From a virus: 22,612 bases of DNA. The stretch is from positions 1 through 22,612 of IMG/VR virus record IMGVR_UViG_3300010153_000130; one strand, 5' to 3'. How positions within the stretch are numbered: the first letter of the stretch is position 1; each line of letters opens with the position of its first letter. Below, in pieces: positions 7,457 through 16,100 of this stretch. Both the position numbers and the translations under genes were made by a program. The notes below the pieces were generated by a model. It did not search any database. It was not told the DNA's origin and saw only the letters and a program-made list of their open reading frames with translations.

Positions 7457-8233
7457 TTATTTGTTAAACAACTCATCAAAAGCATCTTCAACATTGGATG
7501 CTGTTTCTGCTACTGGTTCTTTTTTTTGTTCTTTTTTTGAATCCCAAGGTGCGTCATTAGATGAATCAGAAGTTTCTGTCTGATCTTCAGGGTTAAGGAA
7601 ATTATTTAATTCCTCTTTCAAATCATCATAAGATGGTTCTTCCCACAATGTTTTGATATCAGATTGATTGCTGAGGATTTTCTCCATCATACCCTTATCA
7701 TCAGTGATTGAAGTTTGATTTGGTTTAACACGAATTGTAGTTTTACCATATTGATTACCCGCTTCTGCTGGTGTTTGTCTTTCAACCATAATATCACGAC
7801 CATTCATTGGATCTGTAATATCACCATAGTCAGGATCAGCTATAATTGATAACAATTCTTGATAAACTGTTTTACCAAATCCCCAAAATTTAACACCTTC
7901 ACCCTCTTCACCTCTGGCGATGACAGGAGCATAAGTTCTCATTTTAGGTTCTAATCTTCTACCATGTATCCATTCATCTTTATCACCTGTAGATTTTAAT
8001 TTCTGTGCAAATTCATTCACAGGATCTGGTTTCCCAAATGATAATGGTGAAATTATAGTTTTGTTACCGAAACCATAATGAAAAAACATTTCAATAAAAG
8101 GATTATCCTTATTAAATGCATAAGGTACAATTCTTATTACTGTTTTTCCTGCTGGGGGTTTCCAAAAACTATTTTTATTTGATGATTGATTTTGTAACTG
8201 ATTTAAGCGGCTCTTTATTTTAGAAATATCCAT
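7457..8233 (-). CDS. 32: Single-stranded DNA-binding protein, gp32-like
   Basis: This 258-residue protein coats ssDNA and coordinates replication and recombination. The start MDISKIKSRLNQLQ matches the short basic helix that T4 gp32 uses for cooperative binding. The core holds FWKPPAGKTVIRIVPY (23-38), FFHYGFGNK (50-58), GVKFWGFGKTVYQELL (113-128) and ITDPMNGRDIMVER (139-152). The last 45 residues are a disordered acidic tail ending VEDAFDELFNK, as in T4, where the tail recruits partner proteins. It contains no cysteine, so the Cys3His zinc site of T4 gp32 is missing. ATG at 8231-8233 follows AGGAG at a 7-nt distance. The leader carries heptad repeats and a dedicated promoter, which suggests control separate from the upstream genes. 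Confidence 0.9.
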   Translation of the reverse strand: MDISKIKSRLNQLQNQSSNKNSFWKPPAGKTVIRIVPYAFNKDNPFIEMFFHYGFGNKTIISPLSFGKPDPVNEFAQKLKSTGDKDEWIHGRRLEPKMRTYAPVIARGEEGEGVKFWGFGKTVYQELLSIIADPDYGDITDPMNGRDIMVERQTPAEAGNQYGKTTIRVKPNQTSITDDKGMMEKILSNQSDIKTLWEEPSYDDLKEELNNFLNPEDQTETSDSSNDAPWDSKKEQKKEPVAETASNVEDAFDELFNK

Positions 8234-8246
8234 TGATATTCTCCTA

Positions 8247-8274
8247 TTTATTGTTTATTGTTTATCGTTTATTT
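8247..8274 (-). repeat. Four heptad repeats in the leader of the gp32-like gene
   Basis: On the plus strand the sequence reads TTTATTG, TTTATTG, TTTATCG, TTTATTT in direct succession, so the mRNA carries A-rich, structure-poor heptads close to CAATAAA. The array ends one base before the AGGAG of the gp32-like gene. T4 gp32 represses its own translation by binding an unstructured A/U-rich leader with short repeats next to the ribosome binding site. The placement here fits a comparable autogenous operator; that role is inferred. Confidence 0.6.
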
Positions 8275-8290
8275 TTATATGTTTTACCAT
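8255..8290 (-). CDS. Possible 11-codon leader ORF before the gp32-like gene
   Basis: An ATG at 8288-8290 follows AATAGGTTAT, the same ten bases that precede the start of the DNA polymerase gene. It encodes MVKHIKINDKQ and stops with TAA at 8255-8257, inside the heptad repeats. It could be a translated leader peptide, or only a relic of a promoter-plus-leader segment copied from another gene. No ORF-level evidence beyond the upstream AGG exists. Confidence 0.25.
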   Translation of the reverse strand: MVKHIKINDKQ

Positions 8291-8305
8291 ATAACCTATT
8301 ACCTT

Positions 8306-8335
8306 AATATATATCTTTTTTGATATATAAAACAA
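8306..8335 (-). promoter_or_regulatory. Promoter for the gp32-uvsX-helicase operon
   Basis: Read on the minus strand, TTGTTT (8330-8335) and TATATT (8306-8311) are separated by 18 bases, with GC immediately before the -35 box and a run of nine A upstream of it that could act as an UP element. The polymerase gene upstream has the same boxes with the same 18-base spacing and a similar spacer (CATATA/TATATA then CAAAAA). Transcription would begin near 8300 and run into the gp32-like gene. Confidence 0.7.
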
Positions 8336-8348
8336 GCTTTTTTTTTAA

Positions 8349-8753
8349 TTATTTACATCCACATTTATTTTCATGACCACATTCCTTTGACCATTTTCCA
8401 ATAGGACATTCAGCAGTAGCATAATGAACTTTCACATTCATAAAACATCCACACTCTGTACATCTACCATCTTTTTTATTAGTATCTGGATTGAGTTCAT
8501 CATATAACAATTTAGGGCATTGTTTACAAATTTCCCACCTACGTTCAGCTTCTTGTTGTGTTGATATAACTTGCTTTCCACGAATAAAAGCTTTTAAACC
8601 TTTCCAATGATCTACTGCTATATTTCGTATCATTTGAGATGCTGGAGGGAGTTTGTTTTCTCCCTCTAACATCTGTTCAGTCTTATCAATACATTCAAGC
8701 TCTTCCTCAGTAGGTTTTCTTTCTACCGTAGGTTTAGGCCTGATTAGTTTCAT
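8349..8753 (-). CDS. Cysteine-rich probable zinc-binding protein
   Basis: This 134-residue protein has an N-terminal charged region, a LPPASQM segment (35-41), a helical linker and a cysteine-rich C-terminal half. The pattern is CKQCP (C76, C79), then CTECGC (98-103), then CP at 116-117 in ATAECPIGKWS, and a final cluster at C125, C131 and C133. The arrangement R-x3-C-x2-CP ... C-x2-CGC-x12-CP-x-GKW is one I recall from small uncharacterised phage proteins and is consistent with one or two zinc sites. No enzymatic motif is seen. It overlaps the thioredoxin-fold gene by ATGA and shares the short motif LPPA[DS]QM with it, so the two may act together. An iron-sulfur role is possible but less likely given the ribbon-like spacing. 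Confidence 0.6.
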   Translation of the reverse strand: MKLIRPKPTVERKPTEEELECIDKTEQMLEGENKLPPASQMIRNIAVDHWKGLKAFIRGKQVISTQQEAERRWEICKQCPKLLYDELNPDTNKKDGRCTECGCFMNVKVHYATAECPIGKWSKECGHENKCGCK

Positions 8754-9523
8754 TTTTTACTCTTTTGTGTTCTTCTCTTTTTGGGTGGTTTATTAGAAGC
8801 TGGTGGAGCTGGTAAACCTTTTGGTTGAGGTTTCACAACTGGAGCAGTTGGTTTAACCGGTTCAGTCGGCTTAGGTTCAGATTTTTCACCTAAAGTTTTA
8901 ATAATCTGATCTAACTTTGCCTCTAATATATTTTGTTTACTTTCCAAAATTTGTAATCTATTGTCAACTATAACATTCCCAGTATCACCCACAGAAGCTA
9001 TTGGAGCTGCTGGAGCTGCTGGAGCTGCTGGTGGTTGATTACCGGCCTGTTGAGCTTGTCTTTGTTCAAACATAGCTTTCTGTTGTTTTAATCTATCCAT
9101 CATTTGATCAGCTGGTGGTAAATTTGGCATGTGGTCATTCTCTTTCACCCACGTTTCATATCCATCTTTCCAAGTTTTGACTTGTGTTTCATCATCAAAA
9201 TCTGTTGGAGGAGGTGGTGGAGGACCTTTTGGTTTAGGCGGTTCTGGAATTTCTTCGCCTTTAGCCCATTTTTCAATTATATCTTTTTCACGAAATCCAC
9301 AAATGTTATTACCTGATTCGGCATCTATGAGCCAAGGTGTACCACATTGTTTTCCGTATTTTTGTTTTAACTGATTATTCAGTTCTTGATTATCTTTTTC
9401 ACTTAAATCCAGTTTAAGAATGTCATAATTCCCTGATTCATTTAACTCGTCAATCAAGGGTTCTGTTTTCTTACACCAACCACATCCTACTGAATAAAAA
9501 TAATATAAGGTAGATTCACTCAT
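8750..9523 (-). CDS. Thioredoxin-fold protein with Pro-rich, coiled-coil and Lys-rich extension
   Basis: The first 90 residues form a thioredoxin/glutaredoxin domain: YYFYSVGCGWCKKTEPLI has the redox pair C14-GW-C17, and GTPWLID (61-67) has the cis-proline. C60 and C75 are additional cysteines. Most phage redoxins stop there; this one continues for about 165 residues. A proline-rich linker holds six consecutive prolines (101-106). A helical stretch follows with LPPADQM (135-141), then Ala-Pro repeats (165-174), a predicted coiled coil (187-212) and a Pro/Lys-rich tail ending KKRRTQKSKK. The redox domain could reduce ribonucleotide reductase or a structural disulfide; the tail suggests anchoring to a partner or nucleic acid. 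AGGAG precedes the ATG at 9521-9523. The 67 bp upstream show no promoter of the type found at 8306 and 13134. Confidence 0.7.
   Translation of the reverse strand: MSESTLYYFYSVGCGWCKKTEPLIDELNESGNYDILKLDLSEKDNQELNNQLKQKYGKQCGTPWLIDAESGNNICGFREKDIIEKWAKGEEIPEPPKPKGPPPPPPTDFDDETQVKTWKDGYETWVKENDHMPNLPPADQMMDRLKQQKAMFEQRQAQQAGNQPPAAPAAPAAPIASVGDTGNVIVDNRLQILESKQNILEAKLDQIIKTLGEKSEPKPTEPVKPTAPVVKPQPKGLPAPPASNKPPKKRRTQKSKK
9003..9029 (-). repeat. Three 9-bp tandem repeats inside the thioredoxin-fold gene
   Basis: The plus strand carries GGAGCTGCT three times in a row with no mismatch. It encodes the Ala-Pro segment PAAPAAPAAP of the linker. Identical codon use in all units points to recent slippage expansion; copy number may vary between related phages. 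Confidence 0.8.
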
Positions 9524-9590
9524 AACCTATTTCTCCTGTATTGATTTATAACTGTTCTGTATATAAGTATATATTAAAATAACCAAACCA

Positions 9591-9986
9591 TTAAATTTTT
9601 ATTATTTTAAATATTCTTGTGTTTATTTTATTTAAGCCATCTGCATTAGTGACTAAAATAGAATTCTTGTAATTTTCCCAAGGTACAATTGTATTTGGGT
9701 CTTTAACTCCGTTGTTCATATTCATCACAACTTCATTTAATGCATTGATTGTATATAATGTATTTGTATGTTTTTTCCTATGTAGTGAAATTGTATTTTC
9801 TATTGCATTGTAATCTACTGAATTTGTCATATCAACATTATATGTGCAAATTAATTCTTTTGGTGTATCTTCATTTTGTAATATATAAATTTTATCAAAT
9901 ACTATTGGGTATGTAGCTTTGATTTTATCAACGATACCGTCTAAATATACTTTTGATGTGAATGTGGCTAAGAGTTGTGTTTTCAT
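9591..9986 (-). CDS. Conserved small phage protein of unknown function
   Basis: The product is 131 residues, starting MKTQLLATFTSK. The blocks KTQLLATFTSK, IVFDKIYILQNEDTPKELICTYNV and a C-terminal TRIFKI are reminiscent of a small protein I recall from T4-like and cyanophage genomes, where it has no assigned function. An ATG eight codons upstream (10008-10010) lies inside the HNH gene, but the ATG at 9984-9986 follows GGGGAAG at a good distance and comes 1 bp after the HNH stop, so it is preferred. The repeated strand pattern suggests a small alpha/beta domain. No catalytic motif or membrane segment is visible. A 67-bp gap separates it from the thioredoxin-fold gene downstream. Confidence 0.65.
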   Translation of the reverse strand: MKTQLLATFTSKVYLDGIVDKIKATYPIVFDKIYILQNEDTPKELICTYNVDMTNSVDYNAIENTISLHRKKHTNTLYTINALNEVVMNMNNGVKDPNTIVPWENYKNSILVTNADGLNKINTRIFKIIKI

Positions 9987-9987
9987 A

Positions 9988-11868
9988 TTAACTTCCCCAT
10001 ACCTTAGCATATCTTTTATTATTTGTTACTTTCTCTGAAAGTTTAACTCTTTTTTTAAGATAATTTACAAACTCGTCTTTTTGATTTTTGCCATAAGTTT
10101 TACCATTAAGTAGTTTACCATTTTCATCTCTTTGATTTGCAAATTTTCTAGCACCACTCCAAGCTTTTTTATATTCAGCTCTTTTTTCTTTTGGTGCATC
10201 AACAATAGATAAAACAAATCCACGATAAAAACTATCACTTGAAATTTGGTTAGTTCTACGATTTTCATCTTCAAGATTACCAGCTAACCCCAATGCATTT
10301 AATGTTCTTTTACCTATACTACTTATTAATGTATTGGCTTTCGAACGATCTTCTTTTTGTAATTTTTCTTTTAAAAGAGTTTTTTGATTTAAAAATTCTT
10401 TATCCTCAAATTCAAATTCATTTTCTAATGTATCATATGTTACATTTGAATTAAAATTAGCATCTACTATTTCAGGTCTACCATAATCTGTTAAAGTAAG
10501 TTCTGGTCTTTCTTCTGCATTCATAGCATCAATTTCAGATTGACTGATATTCCCACCACCCTTTATGGCATAATGAACATCATCCATTTGTCTCCAAGCT
10601 GTTTGTTCAGTCCTAGTTTTCATTGGTTCAACAGATTCAATAGATTGTTGTATTTTTTCAAAATCTTCTTTACTTCTTTTACTTAATGAATCGACTCTAC
10701 TTTCAAAAAAGTTTTTCATGTTCATATCTTTTTTATTTTGATTTGCTCTTGATGAAGTTAAAACATGATTTTTTTCATTTTCTCTATCCATATAATCTTT
10801 ATCTGTTGGGTTTCCTTTATCTGAATTTTCCAATCCTACAACATGTTCCAAATCCATAGCTTCCAAATCAAGTGGTAAACCAGTGTAAGCATCTACACCA
10901 CCTTGTTCCAAATACATTCTCCAAACCAATATACCTCTAGTAGTCGAAGGAACTCCACCTCTCACCACAACTGGATTACCTTTTTCATCTTTTTGAACAT
11001 CAGGGTCATTAATATCAGTTGTAGGTGTACCATCTGTTCTCTGATAACCATGAAAATGATTTTTACCTATTTTTTTACCACCCGACCCCGCACCTTTTAA
11101 ATATTTTTGTAATGGTTTAGGTAATGTACTAAAAGAAGATTGTACAACATTTTCAGGAACTTTATTTTTTCTAACTGACCTTACCAATTTTTCTACATGT
11201 TCTGGTGAACCATCACCATATCCTTCTATTAAATTTTTTCTATTACGAGTTAATTGTTGTACATCAGCATGACCAAATGCATTTTTCATAAATCCTGCAT
11301 TATCTCTTCTTCCATAAAGTTGTCCTATTGCCGTTAGATGTAAAATATTTTCTTGCATATCACCACCCATATCATTAAGTGCCGAACCTAATGCTTCTCT
11401 TATTTCATTTTTATTATTTTCTTCATCTTTTGTATCTTGATTAAATTCTTTTTTAGCTTCTTCATTAACAATTCTTTTTGATGAATCTGTTTGTTTTCCT
11501 ATATTATCTTTTAATTTTTTAGATTTTTGTTCTTTTTCTGAAGGTTCTACTGGCTTTAGTTTTCCAGAAGTATCAGGTTTTAATGTATCTGGATCACCGT
11601 CATAATATTTCCCACCTTTTGGACCTACCTTTATTTTTGCACCTTTTGGAGCTTTTCCAGCGGGCCAAGATGATTTATAAATTTTATCTTCCTCAATACC
11701 CCTAACACTATTCAACATTCTCAATTTTTGTTCTTCTGTTAAATCAAATTTTTCTAAAACACTTTCTAATATAACAACATGATATGGATTATTTTTATTA
11801 AGAATACCAGTGGGTATCGCATCTTGCCATGCATTACCTATATCTTCAACAATCTTATCAAATTCCAT
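9988..11868 (-). CDS. Large protein with an HNH-type nuclease motif
   Basis: This 626-residue protein has several regions. Residues 1-56 form a helical start (NPYHVVILESVLEKFDLTEE). Residues 60-165 are charged, probably disordered, and include a basic GPKGGKYYDGD motif (82-92). A helical middle follows, and at about 324-388 there is an HNH-like core: GVDAYTGLPLDL, then MDLEHVVGL with H342, then ENEKNHVL (N364, N367) and RANQNKKDMN (N376). The D-x-E-H, N-x2-N and N-x2-K spacing fits the beta-beta-alpha metal fold of HNH nucleases. The C-terminal 230 residues have no recognised domain. Possible roles are DNA processing, host DNA attack or mobility; a homing endonuclease is less likely because there is no intron or intein nearby. 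It starts 1 bp after the polymerase gene, with AGGAG overlapping that gene's end. Confidence 0.6.
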   Translation of the reverse strand: MEFDKIVEDIGNAWQDAIPTGILNKNNPYHVVILESVLEKFDLTEEQKLRMLNSVRGIEEDKIYKSSWPAGKAPKGAKIKVGPKGGKYYDGDPDTLKPDTSGKLKPVEPSEKEQKSKKLKDNIGKQTDSSKRIVNEEAKKEFNQDTKDEENNKNEIREALGSALNDMGGDMQENILHLTAIGQLYGRRDNAGFMKNAFGHADVQQLTRNRKNLIEGYGDGSPEHVEKLVRSVRKNKVPENVVQSSFSTLPKPLQKYLKGAGSGGKKIGKNHFHGYQRTDGTPTTDINDPDVQKDEKGNPVVVRGGVPSTTRGILVWRMYLEQGGVDAYTGLPLDLEAMDLEHVVGLENSDKGNPTDKDYMDRENEKNHVLTSSRANQNKKDMNMKNFFESRVDSLSKRSKEDFEKIQQSIESVEPMKTRTEQTAWRQMDDVHYAIKGGGNISQSEIDAMNAEERPELTLTDYGRPEIVDANFNSNVTYDTLENEFEFEDKEFLNQKTLLKEKLQKEDRSKANTLISSIGKRTLNALGLAGNLEDENRRTNQISSDSFYRGFVLSIVDAPKEKRAEYKKAWSGARKFANQRDENGKLLNGKTYGKNQKDEFVNYLKKRVKLSEKVTNNKRYAKVWGS

Positions 11869-11869
11869 A

Positions 11870-13111
11870 TTAATTCATCTCCTGATAATTATAACCTTGT
11901 TTTAACTTTACTGGATGTCCATTTCGTTCTAATATCTTTTTTACATTATACAATATATGTTCTCCATCTTGTTTTGAGAAGTCAAATAAAAAACTATCAT
12001 ATCCATACAATACTAAATCAGTTTTCTTATCTAATAAATATCTTTGTAATTCAATTATCGTTTTTATGTTCAATTCAGTTTCATGTGCCTGAATAAGATA
12101 ATTGAATACTTTATTAGCATTCATTCCCTGTAAATTATTGGATGTTATACTTCTATTATAAATATAAGTGTAAACACATTTATCTAAATTAAATAATTCC
12201 CATTTTTTATTAATAAATTTTTTAACTTTTCTAAAAAATGGTACTTTATTTGCTATGTCCTCACTTATACCACCATACAATATCCTAAATGTAATGGCTT
12301 TAGATTCATCATAATCAACCCCATACCAACCAGCTAAATACTCATGTACTGATCCTTCTGGAAATTTATACTCAACTAAATCAGCTATTATCCTCAAATG
12401 ATAAGCATCATAATCATATTCTACAAATATATCATTTTCAGGTATGAATGCTTTTCTCTTTTCAGGTTCAAGTGCTGCAAAATTAACTGAACCAAATGAA
12501 TTACTTGGCCGTCCCGTTGTTGTATTTAGAAAATAATCTGAATATAACCTATTATCCGATATATGTTTTTTAACTCTATTATCAAACACCTCACATACAT
12601 CATCTGAAACCTTGATACCTTTTCTCTCAATTGAGTAGTAAGCTAATATAGCTTCCTTATCATATAATAAATAGTTGTTAAAATTAATTTTATCTCTTTT
12701 TTCCCACAATTGTTCTATCTCATCAGCCACTTTGTTACAATATTCAAGATGTTTGTATATAGGAATTACAGTATTGATATTTTTAAGATTGTAAAATCTG
12801 TTATTCAGTATATCTATTGTATTTACTTTTATATCCAGATTCATTGGCTTATTATACAACCACCAATTCAACATATTCATATCATAAACTTTTTTGAATG
12901 GATGTACAGATAATAAGTGTTTTTTTGAAGGTGTTAATATAACCTCATCTTTTAGAAACTCATAAGAATCTGTTGATAATGAATCCATATGATTGAATGT
13001 GAGCACACGACCTTCATTTCCTAACTCTTTGACATAGAGCAGAGATAACCTATTATCTTTATGAAGTGGATGTAAAAATCCATCCGAATGTATTGGAATT
13101 ACAATATACAT
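11870..13111 (-). CDS. Compact family A DNA polymerase
   Basis: All core family A motifs are visible in order. TTTGRPSN (197-204) is motif 1. Motif A is EYDYDAYHLR with catalytic D233 and R240. Motif B is KAITFRILYGG with K271, F275 and Y279. NLQG (326-329) precedes the last helix, and motif C is YGYDSFLFD with catalytic D372. The steric-gate glutamate of motif A is a histidine (H238), and HDE of motif C is YDS. At 413 residues the protein is far below the 600 or more of Klenow-type enzymes. The region of the thumb (about 168-196) is only around 30 residues, and the N-terminal 110 residues look like an exonuclease domain that has lost its DxE site. It may be the phage replicase, with the 5'-nuclease supplied by the separate RNase H-like gene. 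ATG at 13109-13111 is preceded by AATAGGTTATAA. Confidence 0.8.
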   Translation of the reverse strand: MYIVIPIHSDGFLHPLHKDNRLSLLYVKELGNEGRVLTFNHMDSLSTDSYEFLKDEVILTPSKKHLLSVHPFKKVYDMNMLNWWLYNKPMNLDIKVNTIDILNNRFYNLKNINTVIPIYKHLEYCNKVADEIEQLWEKRDKINFNNYLLYDKEAILAYYSIERKGIKVSDDVCEVFDNRVKKHISDNRLYSDYFLNTTTGRPSNSFGSVNFAALEPEKRKAFIPENDIFVEYDYDAYHLRIIADLVEYKFPEGSVHEYLAGWYGVDYDESKAITFRILYGGISEDIANKVPFFRKVKKFINKKWELFNLDKCVYTYIYNRSITSNNLQGMNANKVFNYLIQAHETELNIKTIIELQRYLLDKKTDLVLYGYDSFLFDFSKQDGEHILYNVKKILERNGHPVKLKQGYNYQEMN

Positions 13112-13133
13112 TTATAACCTATTTATGTATGTT

Positions 13134-13163
13134 AATATACTACCTTTTTGTTATATGAAACAA
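13134..13163 (-). promoter_or_regulatory. Promoter for the DNA polymerase gene
   Basis: On the minus strand, TTGTTT (13158-13163) and TATATT (13134-13139) are 18 bases apart, with GC before the -35 box and an A/T-rich stretch further upstream. The layout is the same as at 8306-8335, including CAAAAA in the spacer and AATAGGTTATA a few bases downstream. It lies in the 61-bp gap after the hub gene. No rho-independent terminator is visible between the tail block and this promoter. Confidence 0.7.
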
Positions 13164-13172
13164 GCTAAAAAT

Positions 13173-16100
13173 TTAAACTGGTAATGGATATTTTTCACAA
13201 AATTCTTTAGGTGTCATAGCATTTTCACCTGTTCGGGTCAATATCATATACCGATCACCATATAGTATTATAAAATATCTATGTCCAGCTTCTATATCAG
13301 TTTCCCAAAATCCAAATTGGGTTGGATTGCTGTTTCCCCATCCAGGATGACCACCGGCATAACCCCCAAAATTACATCCCCTACCGGGATACATACTAAA
13401 AATCCATTTATTTTCGAAACCACCATAATTCACCTTATTATTTTTTTCATCCTTCACAGCCATAGCTGATAATATTATATCAGGTTGAAAACTAAATTCT
13501 TTAGTTTCTGTTACTGTAGAACAACCTCTCGAATGACCTTCTAAAATTTTGAATCTTTTCATAGTAAAAACTACAGGTTCAATATTATCATGTATCTTTA
13601 TATCTGTAAATAAATTTGAATAATTAACGGGCCATAAACTGTTCAAAAATTTCTGTGACATTTGTATATTCTCTTTGTATAATGCCATCTTATGGTAATC
13701 TTTTTTTACTTTTCTTTTTACTTTCATCAAAGTTTCAAAAGATGTGGTCCATGTGGTATCATCAATAGAATGACTAACCTTCTTAATTTGAAAAAAAACT
13801 TTACCTCTCCATGGATTTGGTATATAACTTAATTTAAAAATATTACCAGGAACTATACCCGATATCCCATATATAGATACACCACTCTCTATATACACTA
13901 TGGGTGTACTTTCAGTTTTAAAAAATTCAGTCCTTGCATTTTCTCTAAAATAATCTTCAATACTTTCAACAAAAAATTTATTTGGGTACATTTCTTGTTC
14001 TGATGATGCTTCTTCAATACCTGGAAGAGCCTTTTTAGTATCATCCAATTTAACAATATTATCTGTTAAATTATACTGACTGTCAACTCCTTCCTTAACT
14101 GTTTTTAAATCATTCATTAAGTCTGAATATTTATTCAATTTTATTCTGTGATCAGGATTGATATTCAATTCACTATTCTGTTTTTTTCTATTAACAGGTT
14201 TATTTATTTTTTTTGTTTGTTTCTTTTGTTGATCATAATCACCTATGGATGGTATATAATTTACATAAAACATATCTTCCAAATTTAAACCCCTCAATGA
14301 ATTCTGAGAATCAGATTCATTATTATCTATTAAAACGGGCGTCCTACCTGGAGAATTTTGTATAGATATCATATCTTGAGTACCACCTTTGGGTGATTGG
14401 AATGTTAAATCTAAACTTTTAACTATAGACATATTGGAATTAATTTGAAACTCAAATATTTTATCACCTACATCTTCATCAGAATCATCAACTTTGGCTG
14501 ACATATTAGCATCAACCACTTCTAACAATGAATTGGTTTTGTCAGGAGAATACAATTTTAAATCAAAAACACCAGCGGAATCTTTCGATATTTCATCTAA
14601 TATAAATAAAATGGCATCATTAATAGTATCTTTAGTTTTGAAAGCTTCGGAAATAATACTGACATTTATAAATAATTCTCTAAATGGTATTCTATTCTTA
14701 TATTTATCAAATTGAGTTACAGTCTTTGCATTCGACTCACCTGCACCTGATTCATATTGCATACCATCTACGGAATTCAAATCAGCATTTTCAGCAGCTA
14801 ATTCTCTTTCTCTAAATGATGGCACTTTCTCTTTCACAGTATTATATGTATCATCCCAATTAGGTGGATATAAAAAATCTAATTTAGTTTTACTATTACC
14901 CTTACCAATAGCCGAAAAATTTTGTGCCCTGTCTAAATGTGTATCAAATTTAACATAAGATTCTGATGAATCGAACTTACTAGCTAAATTTCCGAGTTCT
15001 ATATCTTCCGTATTTGTAGCTCCCTCATTTAAACCAATAGACAACTCTTTATTTAAAAGTTCATCTTCAAAAAAACCCCACATTATATACAAATTTCTAT
15101 TATCACTTATTGTACCCTTACTATTAATAGCTTGCCAGTAAACACCAGTATCTAAATTTATTTGTTGGATTGATACATCTTTTGATTCTGAATGTCCAAA
15201 AACTTTTTGGGCAAATGTGTTAGCGTATGCCGTACTTTCTGTTAAATTTTCTTTACTGGCTTTCCAATTATTTCTTAAAAAATTAAAGTCACCACCCTCA
15301 AACATACCAGCTGCTAAATTAATTATATATGGACTTAAACCTGAAACAAATGTCGCTTTTATAGAATCAGCTTCTGTGAAACTATGATCCAACAAAGATG
15401 CATTTTTGGAAATCAATTCCATAGTACATTCAAAACTACCATCAGTTTGTACCTTAGAATCAAATGAAACAACATGACCTACAATAATTTCTAAATCACC
15501 TGCATTCTCTTCAATATACCCATCTTTACCATATAATACTTCATCAAAACTATTACCTTTGTTTAATTTTTGTAATTTATCAGAATCAACAATATCATTA
15601 GGATCATACAAATTGGCCGTGTCCCAGCCAAAATCTACTATTATTTGTGCAGCTGGTTTTAAAAAATATCTACAATAGATGTCCTCAAAATCTTGAAAAT
15701 TAAAAACATGAAAAGTTACAGTTGTCCTTTTTATAGCACCAAATACACCTTCAGTATCAGAATTGACAGATTTGATTAAAGCTGGTGGATTATAAAAACT
15801 ATTTGATTCTAATTCATTTGGGAATATACCAGAACCTAGAGTTTCACCTGATTTACCAACCTCTTTAATTAAATTTTTCCTACTTTGAGTTTCTGGATTT
15901 ATAGGTGCTGTAGGATCAGCCTCATCTAATATATTTAATACGTTGTTACCCACAACATAAACTTTTCTTTCTAATGCAATATCTATATCTTCCTTTTGAT
16001 CAAATTCATCTTCATATTCCATAACTTTATGTCTAAAATCGTCTCTCAAAACTGCTCCAGCACCATATAAATTTAACATATCATTCCAATGACCAGCCTT

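Noticed and set aside
9543-9550. T4-type late promoter (TATAAATC on the minus strand)
   Set aside because: It matches TATAAATA at seven of eight positions, but a single match in AT-rich DNA with no second copy before other late genes is not enough.
10700-10900. Cas9-like or homing-endonuclease origin of the HNH protein
   Set aside because: The HNH core is similar in style, but there is no RuvC domain, CRISPR array, intron or intein nearby.
8291-13123. The ten-base element AATAGGTTAT as a specific regulatory site
   Set aside because: It precedes the starts at 9523, 13111 and the leader ORF at 8290, but the same ten bases also occur twice inside the polymerase coding sequence (near 12544 and 13045) as codons for Asn-Arg-Leu, so on its own it is not specific.
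13173-13700. Variable region of a diversity-generating retroelement in the hub C-terminus
   Set aside because: No reverse transcriptase, template repeat or C-type lectin signature is visible in the window.
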